Below, piece after piece: positions 49,024 through 61,402 of a stretch of DNA of 64,000 nucleotides. The DNA lies in contig NC_092336.1 of the NCBI RefSeq assembly GCF_046630445.1, forward strand, positions 508,495,501 through 508,559,500, given 5' to 3'. Within the stretch, counting starts at the first letter, position 1. Each line of letters starts with the position of its first letter. Source of the stretch: Rutidosis leptorrhynchoides. Its lineage: Eukaryota; Streptophyta; Magnoliopsida; Asterales; Asteraceae. Under the pieces are notes generated by a model. It saw only the letters and a program-made list of their open reading frames with translations. It was not told the origin of the DNA and ran no database searches. The position numbers and the translations under genes are program-made.

Positions 49024-49902
49024 GAACAGCAAAGTTTATTAAATAAAACAAGCTATCCTAGTAAGTAGCTAGAATAGACCCGCGAAAACTAAAGTTACGA
49101 CGGCTTTAAACGCTAATCGTTCCAATTTACATTCTTTTTGCCTCTACTTCTATACCAATTAAAAGAAAAAAAAACAAACAGAATAGAATAAAATACACCG
49201 TTTCAGCGGACGTTGCTTAAACAACTTACTATACATGAATCTCCAAATATGTCAAACTGTAAAAGCGATGATGACATACAATCTGGTCTTTATATATTTG
49301 GCTTCTCTCCAATCTTAGAACCAAGCGATCTAATCTGTCCATTCAGTGAAACGAGGCAACAACATATCACACCAAACCCGCACTCTTCTGCATAGCTCGG
49401 AAGCTACATCACATTAAAAAATAACATGATGTATCGAACCAATATCACTATTGCATAAGACACAACTAATCGAATCAATCTCCAAACCCCGTTGTGACAA
49501 ATTTAAACGAGTTGGTAATCTATCTAACGCTAACCTCCATATAAAAATATTAATCTTCCTCGGCACTTGCGCACACCACATGGTGTATAAGTGATCAGAA
49601 GGTAACACACACTCGTCAATATGTGCTCAAGTCTTGCTAAACGAGTACCCAATGTGGCATTGTTATCTGATAGTGACCATACCCAAGAATCTGCACCCTC
49701 CCCAAGTACAACGTATTCAGCTTTAGAGCAAACTTCACTTAACAGATTCTCATTTTTAGCGCCTAAACGAAAGCGATTCCATTCCCATACCCACTCTCCA
49801 TTCACGAACTTTTGAGCAACCGTACTATCTTGATCAGTGGCTAGTCTAAATAATCTTCCAAACTCTTCTTTCAATGTACCGTCTAAATAACCGATTACCC
49901 AA
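48981..49902 (-). mobile_element. 5'-truncated L1-type LINE with poly(A) tail
   Basis: On the minus strand the element ends with a long A tract (the T run at about 48982-49021, plus strand). The tract is preceded by TTTAATAAACTTTGCTGTTCC, a typical plant LINE 3' end split here only by the tail. The opposite side stops inside the ORF2 3' region. A 9-bp duplication TGTTTATGA flanks it, as expected for target-primed reverse transcription. The copy is about 0.9 kb and inactive. Confidence 0.85.
49290..49900 (-). pseudogene. LINE ORF2 C-terminal fragment with zf-RVT-like region
   Basis: The frame starting near 49900 shows HWVIGYLDGTLKEEFGRLF, then WVWEWNRFRL and DSWVWSLSD. After a frameshift near 49610-49620 it continues MWCAQVPRKINIFIWRLAL, DRLPTRLNLSQRG, CVLC and HHVIF, which is the zinc-binding region found at the end of plant LINE reverse transcriptases. 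An in-frame TGA-type stop at about 49414 is followed by CRRVRVWCDML in the same phase. The frameshift and stop make it non-functional, and the catalytic RT core is not present. Confidence 0.8.
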
Positions 49903-49911
49903 TGTTTATGA
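49903..49911. repeat. LINE target-site duplication, right copy (TGTTTATGA)
   Basis: Pairs with 48972-48980. Confidence 0.7.
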
Positions 49912-50567
49912 TTGCTTTTGAAAACAATTTTGTTTGTATCTATAATGTTTAGTGATCAAGAGTAAATTAGTGTGAATGCAATTAAAGATAACTTATGAGT
50001 GAATGATCCTAAATCTTCGATTAATGCGCAATCCTGATCGAGATTTAAGATCTATCTAGGGTGATTATATATAGGTTGATATTTACAGGCAAAAACCTTT
50101 TAGACTCGAGTAGTCTAGTAGGGTTAAAATTCCTAACTAGGGCTTCTAATTTGTGGGCCAAATTAGTGACATGGAACAACCGACTGATTGAAAATAAAAA
50201 GTGGGCTCATGTCATTAAGGCTGACATGTAGGGCTTATGTGTCACAAATAAGGCTTGCGCATAACATGCCTATAACTATGTTTGGTGTGTCAGTGTGGAT
50301 AGTCCGAGTTCTAACATGATGCTAATGAGTGCAGACGATGCATGACAGATACATAGGACATGGCCACTAGTCAATGAACTTCAATTCGGGGTCTTGGGAA
50401 TATCAGACCTCTGTACTACGATGTGCGGATTGTGTCAAGATGGGTAAATAAGTATGCGTATCATTATTTACTACTCCGCTATTTGAAGAGTTTAACACGA
50501 TAATGATGATTCAACATCCCTTCATTGAATTGAATTAAATTACAAAAATGAATGATTATATTTTATA
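49912..50567. other. Unclassified sequence, no gene recognised
   Basis: No open frame of note and no terminal repeats found. The stretch from about 50250 to 50480 is less AT-rich than its neighbours and resembles repeat leader sequence, but I cannot assign it. Confidence 0.35.
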
Positions 50568-50595
50568 CTAGATGGCAATGCCCGTGCGTTGCACG
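50568..50595 (-). mobile_element. Helitron-type 3' terminus (first)
   Basis: Read on the minus strand: CGTGC-AAC-GCACG hairpin, GGGCATTGCCAT, then CTAG, with T as the next base. A GC-rich hairpin about a dozen bases before CTRR, and insertion next to T, are the diagnostic features of Helitron 3' ends. The element extends to the right; the 5' TC end was not identified. Confidence 0.6.
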
Positions 50596-50980
50596 TCTTG
50601 TTCGACGTTTCAATATTATGTTATTATGTTAGTAATATTAGCTATGGGCATCAATGATATGGAGTTTGTAACATATGAGTTATTTATTTACATAGTATCA
50701 ACTTAGATATCTAATTATTTGTGACATCTTAACCAAGCAATTTGTCAAATTAAAAAATATAATTATTTACGCTACTAAAAAAATGCACTAAATTGTAAAT
50801 GATAAACATAGAAAATAGGAATAATGTATACTATTTAGATATTTGTAACATCATCGTAATATAATTATGAGACTCACTAAAACAACGATTCACATATTGG
50901 TCTATTAAAACCCGTCAATTCCAACATCTCATTTCATTTTCTATATTGATTTTGAAACAAACAGCTAATCACTATATTCT

Positions 50981-51493
50981 ATTAATATATTATAAGAGTT
51001 TTATACAATTGTTTAAATTAAAAAGAATTATAAATGTAACTATTAGGTTTTACCATAATTTCATTTGCTTATTTTTCATCATCATTTAATAAAACACTTA
51101 AATTGTAAAGGAATATTTTACTTTGACAATTAAATTATATTTATATAAATAAAAGAGAATATTTAAATCATGATATTCTTTATTTAAATTCATTTTTTTC
51201 TATAATTACAAAATTTATGTTAATAGTTTTCTTTCCATTAATATATTATAAGAGTTTTATACAATTGTTTAAATTGAAAAGAATTATAAAATGTAACTAT
51301 TAGGTTTTACCATCATTACATTTGCTTATATTTCATCGCCATTTAATAAAACCCTCAAATTGTAAAATGAATATTTTACTTGGACAATTAAATTACATTT
51401 AAATAAAAGAGAATATTTAAACCATAATATTCTTTATTTGAACTCATTGTTTTTTCAATAATTACTACAAAATTTATGTTAATAGTTTTCTTT
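50981..51493. repeat. Two-copy tandem duplication, unit about 256 bp
   Basis: Copies 50981-51236 and 51237-51493 both begin ATTAATATATTATAAGAG and end TTAATAGTTTTCTTT. They have diverged by substitutions and small indels. Confidence 0.85.
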
Positions 51494-52001
51494 CATTTAT
51501 TTCTTAATTAATTTCTCAACAAAGTTGAAGTTATCCAATATTTATTTTCCTAATAGAAGAAGTATATATTATTGAGAGATGATATAAATATTTTGTAATT
51601 TAAAAAGTAAAGAAAAATAATATTTTATTAAATGTCATATGTTTGTGGGTGTACAAACGTATAAGGAAAAATTAGTTATGTGTTTGTTGTCATATATATA
51701 AGCATGAAAAACTATACATGCACATGTAATTTTATTTGATACATATATACAATACAAAAATGTCTATCATCGCCATAAAAGTATCGCTAAAGAAAGTGCA
51801 CTCATATATACATAACTTAATAAAATTACACACAAATCAAATGTATCATTAAATGAATTCTAAACAACTATCAAAGAAGATCAAAATTACACAAAATAAG
51901 ATAAAAAAAATTTCACACCATTTACATCGTAACTCGTTTATAGAGTGAATGGGAAGAGCATATATAACTCGTTATATAAACACATAATATGTCATACCTT
52001 A

Positions 52002-52108
52002 TTGCTCCATTTCCACAAAAAACCTCATTGATGCTATGATTCATTAACATATCTCTTGCTCCATTTCCAAAAAAGCCTCATTGATCCTATGATTCATTAA
52101 CATATCTC
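52002..52108. repeat. Two-copy tandem duplication, unit about 54 bp
   Basis: Both copies begin TTGCTCCATTTCCA and end CATTAACATATCTC. Confidence 0.85.
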
Positions 52109-52656
52109 TTGGCCACTTCACATATAACATCATAAAAAGTAAACCGTTAATTATAAATCATCACCTGTCTACGTAACTTAACCTTTACAACACAAAAAAA
52201 TATACCACTTGTAATTAATAACATGCAAAGTTACTTTTTTAAAAACTCCAAAACTGGTAAGTAAAATAATAATGAAGCTTAATAAAATGATGCAAACAAT
52301 ATCTAATTAAAATCTACTTGGTTTCACATTCCACACAATTTGATACATTATCATGTAAAATTTTCAATTCTGCATCTCATATAAAATGGACTACTTATAA
52401 TATGGTTTATGGAGTTCATTTCAGATGCTCACAATAAGTACATCGATTATGTACTTAATTATTAGATGTATTAATTATCATAAATACATCAAAACTCAAA
52501 GGTTAGTGTATTAAATTTAATAATCATGATCGTGATTAATCATTAATTTTAATAAAATTAGTGTATTATATGGTTCCTAGACTCAACTTTTTGTAATGGT
52601 TAATCACAATTATTAAACCATATTGATGGTTTCTAGACTTAACTTTTAGATAGATA

Positions 52657-52684
52657 CTAGTGGCCAATGCCCGTGCGTTGCACG
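52657..52684 (-). mobile_element. Helitron-type 3' terminus (second)
   Basis: The same structure as at 50568: CGTGC-AAC-GCACG, GGGCATTGGCCA, CTAG, then T on the minus strand. Apart from two bases in the spacer it matches the first terminus. A possible 5' end (TCACATATTATATT on the minus strand, next to a T) lies at about 53520, giving an element of about 0.86 kb; this pairing is speculative. Confidence 0.6.
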
Positions 52685-53670
52685 TGGACGTTGGTTTGTG
52701 CTATAGGTCGGTTCGGATTTGCGTTTGATGCTCAGATGGTTCTATTCATTTTTTGTGATAAGTGGATGCGTTTGGGGATATAATACATTTATTTCCAATG
52801 GATGGGTTAGAACGTCACTCTGCTAAAAGGATATAAATATTCGAAACACTTAAAAAAATAGTATTATGCATGTTTTTTTTGAAAAATGCTACATTGTCAC
52901 CATCATGAAAGTTGGACATTTCTAAACACCATAAAGATGAGCAGGGGATCTGATGAAGGGCTGTCTGAATGTGCAGGATGCAGTATAGAAAGTATGAGCT
53001 GTAAACCAAGTGTATTCCGGCAAAATAGTTATATTATTTGAGCAGGAGATCTGATGGTGGACCAGGTTCGACTGCCTCAAGGTGTGAGTTGCGGAGCAAG
53101 GTGTTTGAGAAGTATGCAATTTATCTAGCAACATGCCTGTAACACAATGCAATTGAGGTCATATGGCAGTCAAAATGCAGCTAACGTTATAAATCGAGTC
53201 ACGGCTTACCTGAGATGTAACTAATGCGTATCTGAAACTAAAGCCATTTTTCATGAGGGTAAGCGCGGGCAAAACACAATGTTAATAAAGTCATAAAGTG
53301 TTGAAAATGGAGTTAGTTTTAAATATTGTCTCAACTTACCGTAAATGCATACACTATCTACCTTGAACGAATGCCAATTTTCATGAGTCTAAAGCTCCAT
53401 TTATAAGGTTATTCAGTGAAAGGACGGTGATGTGAGAAACTGAAAACACCATTTCAACACCCCCAATTACAATGATCATACCCTAGTTATTTATATTTAT
53501 AATATATAATATAATATGTGATCCCTACAACTTCCATAACCACAAAGCTTTAATGTTACTTAAGTCATATTAACTAATACTAATTAATAATTGATTTAAT
53601 AATTTTAAAAGTTAGAAACTCTTTACAGGATAGAAACTTCCAAAATCACGTTGGCAACACCTACGAATTT
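52685..53670. other. Unclassified sequence right of the second Helitron terminus
   Basis: GC content is higher than on the left, and two loosely similar blocks (around AGCAGGGGATCTGATG at about 52938 and AGCAGGAGATCTGATG at about 53041) form a diverged direct repeat about 103 bp apart. Minus-strand frames of 60-76 codons show no domain. It may contain lost 3' exons of the RPA1-like gene or captured host sequence. Confidence 0.35.
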
Positions 53671-54176
53671 CTAAATAATATGACTTCTCACGTCTCTATT
53701 GGGAACGACTTCAAAACCTTTAAGCAAATACACTAAGCCTTCCTTAAGCCTTGGGATGAAACAATGGGCAACAGTGCTTTTCGCAGTCAATTGGATGACA
53801 TTACCCTGCAAAGCATGTGAAACATCTCATCATTATATATATTAGGTAAATGCATACACACGTATGTACGTGACACCCCATAGCCATCTAAGTATTGTAA
53901 ACATGGCTAGAAAACTAACCAATGCAAATTGATAGAAGGATGCATAAAATACTTTTTTAACTACACTTTAAAATAGTTTATGATATTGTATATTATTTCA
54001 ATGGAACAATGAAATTATAACTAATCATTAGGTCTCAAATAATATTTATGAAATTTTAAATAATGACAAACCAACTAAACAAATTATTGTTAGCAAATTA
54101 TTTAATTTGAAACCTATATGTCTTGACATGTATATGCAAATAAAGAAACAGTCCTACAAATGTATGTATGTATATG

Positions 54177-54319
<143 letters not shown>

Positions 54320-54536
54320 ATGTAAACCAACATCTTTTCAATGTCAATTTATTTATCCATCATTTATGCATGTATCATATAGGGTTAATAAAAATAACAA
54401 TTGCCAATGGGTAGATCATCAGCTATGTGTACATATTGTTTTTGAAAAGTGACAAAAAAAAAAAAAAACCATACATGGAAGACATGTTTATGCAAACATA
54501 TAGATACAGATATGTATCCATAATCAAACAGACACA

Positions 54537-54661
<125 letters not shown>

Positions 54662-54830
54662 ACACCTTCTAATTTTATAAAAATGCTTACAGCAGCTATG
54701 TATATGTTACATAGTGTTTACAAAAGCAACCAATACAAATGAATAGAAACAACCATAAACATCACACATGTATAGACAGAGACGGTTGTACGCACCTTAT
54801 CAATTTAAATATATCTATTGTTGATCTACA

Positions 54831-54835
<5 letters not shown>

Positions 54836-54898
<63 letters not shown>
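54836..54898. repeat. (TA)n array, about 62 bp
   Basis: Uninterrupted TA run. Confidence 0.95.
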
Positions 54899-54899
<1 letters not shown>

Positions 54900-55484
54900 C
54901 ATCAACATAAAACATAAATATAAACATATACATAATAACAGAGAATGAAAATGGGAATTGTGTACCTTCTCATCAGAAGCAATAAAGTCAGTGCTTAGGT
55001 ATTTCCCGTATGCAGTGTGGGTATCCCACGTCCGGCAAATCATGATCTTCACCTCCACTTCCATACCTAGCTGCAATTTATGGAGGTAAGCATAAGTTCT
55101 TTGGTAGCCTGTTCATTGCAAGTTTCAGTAGATAGTGCCATTGGAAGATGCGTTGTGCTTGATAATGCATAATACTAATGTATAAGCTAACAATTTATAC
55201 CAACGTATCAACGGTGCCTAATGCAGTTATGTTTTGAAATCATAATTTAATTAGGAATATCAATGGACCTTCTAATCAAATTCCCCAATTAAATTTAAGG
55301 GAGTTACGAATTATAATTTAATTGCACGAAATCAACCGAAGTAAGTAACAGAATTAATAGTAGATCATATCAGTTTTCTGAGGAATCTGAATAGACCCTC
55401 GCCGGAATAGAATGGCTTCTTACCTGAGATTACATGTGGGCCTGAGGTGCGGCAATCGGCGGTGGAGACAGACGGCAGCGACAT

Positions 55485-56380
55485 TTTAAAAAATACGGCG
55501 ACCCATTTGCGCTTCGAAGGTGATTGTGGCGGTTATACAGTGAACTGAGATTAGAGAAGATTGAGGTAGAGGTGGTTTTTTAAAATTCATACGGGACATT
55601 GCATAATGTTTATAAATTTATTAAATATATACGTTGTTTTATTAAATGTGAAGATCAAGTGGGTTATTTTTTTTTACTAAATTCAAGTAGGTATTTTTTA
55701 ACTAAATCAATCATATATGGATGGGTAAGAAAAATTTAATAATAATTGGAGGACATTAATTAGAATGGAGTCAAATAAATATATTACACATAATAATAAT
55801 CGTAGACTTTATATTTAAAAGTTAACATTTACCATGTGGTTAATACTTAATAATGGGTTAAAAGTGGTTAATACTTAATAATGGGTTAAAAACTTAGGTA
55901 AAAAGATGAATTAAATAACCTAATTTATGACATTAGGAGTCAAAATTTAGTTATATATAGATACATATACATATAGATAGATAGATAAATAAATATACAA
56001 AAGTTATTTCTATGTAGTTTTTTAATATTTTTTTTACCATAATTAATTCTAGGAGGTAAATCATATTTATGACTCTATTTGTTACTCCATGGTATGTGGT
56101 GAATTGAATGGTTAAATATCTAACCTTAGTTAAGAACATGGGTAACTAACCTAATTAATGGAAATAGGAGTTACTTTTTATAGGTTTATAGATGCTAATC
56201 ACGACCAACTTAACGAAATAACCAACAAACTTAACAATATGGTTATCCAAAAGTTACAAAACAGGTCCCTAAACCAATGATAAATAGAAATTGGTCCATG
56301 AACTTTATAACTTTGTGATATGTACAATGTAGTCCTTGTACTCATGTTTGTACTTCGTTGACCCCACAATTTACGTCATT
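55485..56380. other. AT-rich intergenic sequence
   Basis: This could include the promoter of the RPA1-like fragment. A 25-bp tandem duplication (GTGGTTAATACTTAATAATG type) lies at about 55838-55888. A GATA-rich patch is at about 55968-55988. No gene is supported. Confidence 0.4.
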
Positions 56381-56384
56381 ACCT

Positions 56385-56640
56385 CCCCTTAAAGTTGAGA
56401 CGTATGTGGATTACGTACTCCCAACTTGTCAAGATGTTCATGATGCTGGTCAAAAGTTACAACTTTCGTAAGAACATATGCTACCTGAGATGGGTATTGA
56501 CATAAGTTGGCTTAATCAATCCGCTTTTAATCTGATCACCTATATAATGACAATCAACTTCGATGTATTTTGTACGCGCATGAAACGCAGTATTGGCAGT
56601 GATAATGCTAAAAACGAACATATATTTCATAACATTATTC
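56385..56640 (-). pseudogene. Ty1/copia RNase H C-terminal relic
   Basis: The minus strand encodes ITANTAFHARTKYIEVDCHY, IGDQIKSGLIKPTYVNTHL and, after stops, LTSIMNILTSWEYVIH. These match the end of copia Pol in order: the AxNPxFHARTKHIEVD box, the KPxYVxTH segment, and the region that normally contains ADxFTKxL. At least two in-frame stops are present and the catalytic part is missing. It is cut on its right side at about 56640, near the E5 LTR, with no further copia sequence visible across that LTR. Non-functional. Confidence 0.75.
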
Positions 56641-57074
56641 CTCAAGAAAGACAAGCTTTTAGTTGCAATTGTTCTATTTACAAGTGATATTCGTTTAAAT
56701 AATAAAAGGTGAAAACAAAAGACAGATTCGACGAATTGAAGACGCAAATGACCAAAAAGCTCAAAAGTACAAAATACAATCAAAGAGGTTCCAATTATTG
56801 ATGAGAAACGTCTCAAAATTACAAGAGTACAAGATTCAAAACGCAAAGCACAAGATATTAAATTTTACGCAAGGACGTTCGAAAATCCAGAACCGGGACC
56901 AGAGTCAACTCTCAACGCTCGACGCAACGGACTAAAAATTACAAGTTAACTATGTATATAAATATAATATAATATATAATTAATTATATAAATTATATAT
57001 ATATATCTATTATATTTATATATTAAAACCGTCGACAGACTAGGATCCAAACTTGTGTGTGCTGGATTTACGAA

Positions 57075-57123
57075 CTCCGCAACTCGCGGAGTTTGTAGTG
57101 CAAAAATGCCGCGACTCGCGGAG
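57075..57123. promoter_or_regulatory. Two CCGCGACTCGCGG-type palindromes in the E5 LTR
   Basis: The first (57075-57091) has one mismatch in the core (CCGCAACTCGCGG); the second (57109-57121) is a perfect palindrome around a central C. Both are followed by AG. Two more occur in the leader near 58927 and 58961. They are strikingly GC-rich in AT-rich surroundings. Confidence 0.5.
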
Positions 57124-57208
57124 CCCCAAATTCTGAAACTGCCTATAAAAGCCAACACATTTGATCCGTTTTAAATATCCATCCATCAATCTCTCTATCT
57201 ATATTATA

Positions 57209-57210
<2 letters not shown>

Positions 57211-57281
<71 letters not shown>
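57211..57281. repeat. (TA)n array in the E5 LTR
   Basis: About 70 bp, followed directly by the hexamer array. Confidence 0.95.
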
Positions 57282-57287
<6 letters not shown>

Positions 57288-57288
<1 letters not shown>

Positions 57289-57341
57289 TTTAATTTTAAT
57301 TTTAATTTTAATTTTAATTTTAATTTTAATTTTAATTTTAA
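57288..57341. repeat. (TTTTAA)n hexanucleotide array, about 9 units
   Basis: Regular TTTTAA units right after the TA array. The Ile-Leu frame it encodes is not a gene. Confidence 0.92.
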
Positions 57342-58590
57342 ATCCTAATAATAAGGGTATGTTAGCGAATGTTGTAAGGGTGTAAGTCAAAATTCTGTCC
57401 GTGTAACGCTTCGCTATTTTTAATCATTGTAAGTTATGTTCAACCTTTTTAATTTAATGTCTCGTAGATAAATTATTATTATGCTTATTTAAGCCGAAGT
57501 CATCATGATGTTGGGCTAAAAAAATACTAAAATTGGGTAATTGGGTTTTGTACCATAATTGGGGTTTGGACAAAAGAACGACACTTGTGGAAATTAGACT
57601 ATGGGCTATTAATGGGCTTTATATTTGTTTAACTAAATGATAGTTTGTTAATTTTAATATAAAGATTTACAATTGGACGTCCCTATAAATAACCATATAC
57701 ACTCGATCGGACACGATGGGTGGGGTATTTATATGTACGAATAATCGTTCATTTAACCGGACACGGGAATGGATTAATAGTCTATGGAATTATTAAAACA
57801 TGGGTGAAATTATGTACAAGGACACTTGGCATAATTGATAACAAAGTATTAAAACCTTGGGTTACACGCAGTCGATAACTTGGTGTAATTATTAAACAAA
57901 GTATTAAAATCTTGTTACAGTTTAAGTCCCCAATTAGTTGGAATATTTGAGTTCGGGTATAAGGATAATTTGACGAGGATACTCGCACTTTATATTTATG
58001 ACTGATGGACTGTTATGGACAAAAACCAGACGGACATATTAAAAATAGATTTACGGAAATTTAAATAAGCATAATTCTTTTATTTCATATTTAATTTCCT
58101 TTATTTTATATTTAATTGCACTTTTAATTAACGCACTTTTTAATTATTGTATTTTATTTCATCGCACTTTTATTTATCGCAATTTCATTATCGTTATTTA
58201 CTTTACGCTTTAAATTAAGTTATATTTATTTAATATTTTACATTAGGTTTTAACTGCGACTAAGTTTTAAAATCGACAAACCGGTCATTAAACGGTAAAA
58301 ACCCCCCTTTATAATAATAATATTACTTATTTATATATTTGTATTTTTATAAATTAAAACTAATATAGCGTTAAGCTTTGTTTAAAAGACTCCCTGTGGA
58401 CGAACCGGACTTACTAAAAACTACACTACTGTACGATTAGGTACACTGCCTATAAGTGTTGTAGCAAGGTTTAAGTATATCCACTCGATAAATAAATAAA
58501 TAACTTGTGTAAAATTGTAGCATATTTAATAGTATTTATTTGTAAAAATAAAGCTATTTCATATACACCTCGTATAACATCAAGTATTTT

Positions 58591-58608
58591 TGGCGCCGCT
58601 GCCGGGGA
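58591..58608 (+). other. E5 primer-binding site (TGGCGCC type)
   Basis: TGGCGCCGCTGCCGGGGA, one base different from the E2 site at 33937-33954. Confidence 0.87.
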
Positions 58609-60082
58609 ACGCCGAAGCGAAACGCCACACACATAAAAATTTTTTTATTAAGTTTTAATTAGTTTTTGTAAAATATATACTTTTTAAATATTAAAAAAAT
58701 AAAAAAAACCGAAAAAAATATATATATAAATCTATTTTTAAGATTTTTATAAAATTATAAAGTATTTCTATTTTTATTTTAGTTTTTAAAACATAAGTTT
58801 TTATTTAATTTATATAAATATTTTATTTAATTATTAAAACAGAAAATATAAAACAGAAAAATATAAAAAAATATAATAAAAACTGAACCTGTCAAATTTG
58901 AACCTGGTACACGTTGAACCTGCAATCTCCGCGACTTGTGGGGGTTTTGAACTGGGTTCACCGCGACTCGCGGAGCCGCCCAGACAGGTCACACAGAAAA
59001 CCTAAACTGCATTAAATACGGAGTAATTATTATTATTATTTTTTAATTATAACCCTAATTAGGTTCGTGTTTTAATTTTATTTTTAATTTAGTTTTAATA
59101 ATTATTTTGTATTATTTAGTTTTAATTAGTTATTTAATTTATATAAACTTAATAGTTTTATAAAATAAATAATATAAAAATAATATTTTTATAAAAATTG
59201 TAATTTTTACAACTTTTAGTTTATTTTTATATTTTGTTCATTTTAATTGTTTTAGCGTAATATTTGTATTTTTCGCTCTTTTTTTTAGTTCTAAGTCATA
59301 GTTTTTGCCTTAGTTATTTTTATTTATAGATTTTTAGGCTTTGCCGTAAAATCCCTTAAGTGCTTTCTCTTTAGACTAAGATTTAGGTGCTTTAGAATTT
59401 TGCGACGCCTTTTTAAGTTTTAGTACCTTTTTAAGATATTGCCATTTGGGATATAGTTTTTCTTTTAAGCTTTAATATTTTTAGACGCAACTTTTAATTT
59501 TTTTAGTTTTTAGTTCCTTTTTAAGTTTTAACGCGCTACTTTCTTATTTTTATTTTTCGACGCCTTTTACCTATGTATCAATTATCACTCCAATTAGTAA
59601 TCTCAATTTGTAATTTTAATTATAAGTTAGTGATAGTAATAAGGTTGGATTAGTCGAGTGTTTTTAAGTTTTATAAGTCATTCTTTTTCTTTCTTATTTT
59701 TCGACGCCTTTTATTTTTCAACCCTTTTCTTTTTCGACCTTTTTCGACGCGCTCTTTTTCTTTTTTATTTCTCGACATTCTAGTTTTAGGACATAGATTT
59801 TTATTCTACTTCTTCTCTAAATTTCTTAAAATTACGAAAATTTATTTTAAGTGGTTAAATTGATAGACATCAAAATTTTCTGGTTCGTAGTAATAGTTGG
59901 ATTTGTACGTGGACCGGGTTATTGGAGCCAAACAGTACTCAATTATATTGAGACCAAACGAATCCTGCCCCTCTGCTGCATCTTTTGGCTATTCGAAACG
60001 TGGGCAAAATCAGAAAAGTCTACTAATTGGATAACTTATATAATTTTTCTTTCCTTTTAAAAACTAGTAGGATATTCAGTGA
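58609..60082 (+). other. E5 leader, T-rich, no gene
   Basis: The leader is about 1.5 kb long and rich in TTTTTAAG, TTTTAG and CGACGCC-type strings, with two palindrome boxes at 58927-58943 and 58961-58975. Long untranslated leaders are usual in Athila-like elements. The 69-codon frame at 59851-60060 has no support. Confidence 0.6.
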
Positions 60083-60961
60083 ATGCACCGAGCAAGACGT
60101 TCATCACCTTTTGTACGTTCACCACCTGTAACCATATCAAGACATCTAGCAAATATTGGCGCCGTTTATTTTTCTTTAGAATCGTCATCCAGTCGACTAA
60201 GTACTCCAATTCAAATTTCCGATAATCCATTTTTTGAACCCAACCTCACAATTGAGAATCCGGAGAATATTCAGGGACAATTCATAGATCCTGAACCATT
60301 AATTTTTCCTCCGGAACCACCAATCATTCAAACAGAGATTGTTGAGGAACAAACCATTAAATCAGAATCCTCTAGTAATTCAGATTCAACAAATTCAATC
60401 ATGGAGAATCTGAAACCTCTAAGTATGGAAGACCGAATGAGAGCTAAACGCACTGGCCAAGGTCACACAATTACTCATCCTGACATTAATGCGCCAAATT
60501 ATGAAATCAAAGGACAAATTCTACACATGGTAACTAATCAATGCCAATTTAGTGGTGCGCTGAAGGAAGATCTAAATGAACATCTTCGTACCTTTAATAG
60601 GATCTGTACACTATTTAAAATCCGAGAAGTTGAGGATGAACAGATATATCTCATGTTATTTCCCTGGACTTTAAAGGGAGAAGCCAAAGATTGGTTGGAA
60701 TCGTTACCTGAAGGGGCGATCGATACATAGGACGTTTTAGTTGAAAAATTTCTTAAACATTTCTTTCCGGCATCTAAAGCCGTGAGACTTCAAGGAGAAA
60801 TTGTTACGTTCACACAGAAACCAAATGAAACTCTATATGAGGCATGGACAAGATTTGGAAAGTTATTGAGAGGATGTCCACAACATGGTTTAGACACTTG
60901 TCAAATAGTACAAATATTCTACCAAGAATGCGACATCACTACAAGAAAAGACATAGATATA
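60083..60961 (+). pseudogene. E5 Athila-type Gag, stop-interrupted and cut by E6
   Basis: The frame starts MHRARRSSPFV and keeps one phase to 60961. The N-terminus is Ser/Pro/Glu-rich. Then come the capsid-like sequences LHMVTNQCQFSGALKEDLNE, LMLFPWTLKGEAKDWLESLP, then KFLKHFFPASKAVRLQGEI, TLYEAWTRFGKLLRGCPQHG and IVQIFYQECD, matching the retrotransposon Gag domain of Athila elements, which forms the particle shell. A TAG at 60728-60730 replaces the Trp expected after AIDT (a G-to-A change). The E6 LTR begins at 60962, before the zinc-knuckle part. Not functional as it stands. Confidence 0.85.
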
Positions 60962-61402
60962 TGTAGAGACCCGTCCTAATCCATCCGAATGAAGTCCATA
61001 TCGATTATAAATGATTCACAACAGTTGATTACATTGCGAGGTACTTGACCTCTATATGATACATTTTACAAACATTGCATTGGTTTTTGAAAAGACAATC
61101 TTTCATTACATTGAAAATTGATGGCGTGCATACCATTTTATAATATATCTAACTATAATTGACTTAATAATAATCTTGATGAACTCAATGACTCGAATGC
61201 AACGTTTTTTGAAATATGTCATGAATGACTCCAAGTACTATCTTTAAAATGAGCAATTGCACAGCGGAAGACTTCTTTCATACCGTAATGTATTTTGTAG
61301 AAAAAATATATATGACGATATTGAACAACAGAACAATGCAGGTTTGGCCTTCGATTCTCGAACCTTTAAAATCGGCCTAAAAAGAAAAAACAGTCCTTCC
61401 AT

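Larger units (their letters stand above)
50572..52656. other. AT-rich sequence right of the first Helitron terminus, with tandem duplications
   Basis: No gene is evident. Notable are a 256-bp tandem duplication at 50981-51493 and a short duplication at 52002-52108 (listed separately). The sequence may be the body of a non-autonomous Helitron that starts at 50568, but its right end is unknown. Confidence 0.35.
56685..58582 (+). repeat. E5 5' LTR (about 1898 bp)
   Basis: The right end is firm (ATAACATCA eight bases before the PBS); the left end is inferred from TG and sequence character. It contains two palindrome boxes (57075-57091 and 57109-57123), a TA array and an AATTTT hexamer array. Confidence 0.65.
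56685..60961 (+). mobile_element. E5: Athila-like Ty3/gypsy element, interrupted by E6
   Basis: Reads left to right as LTR (56685-58582), PBS TGGCGCCGCTGCCGGGGA (58591-58608), T-rich leader and gag (60083-60961). The gag is cut by the E6 insertion and any remainder lies beyond the window, so TSD and 3' LTR cannot be checked. The left LTR limit is set by TGATATTCG and its inverse-complementary end CATCA. Confidence 0.75.

Noticed and set aside
50981..51493. CRISPR-like or satellite array
   Set aside because: Only two diverged copies of a 256-bp unit, with no spacers; a simple tandem duplication.
54762..55076. 104-codon minus-strand frame taken as a single-exon gene
   Set aside because: Only its first part is RPA1-like. 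Past 54966 it reads through a splice donor into a TA array, so it was replaced by the spliced model.
56481..56846. 121-codon minus-strand frame as one protein
   Set aside because: Its C-terminal third is copia RNase H; the remainder crosses into the E5 LTR and is unrelated.
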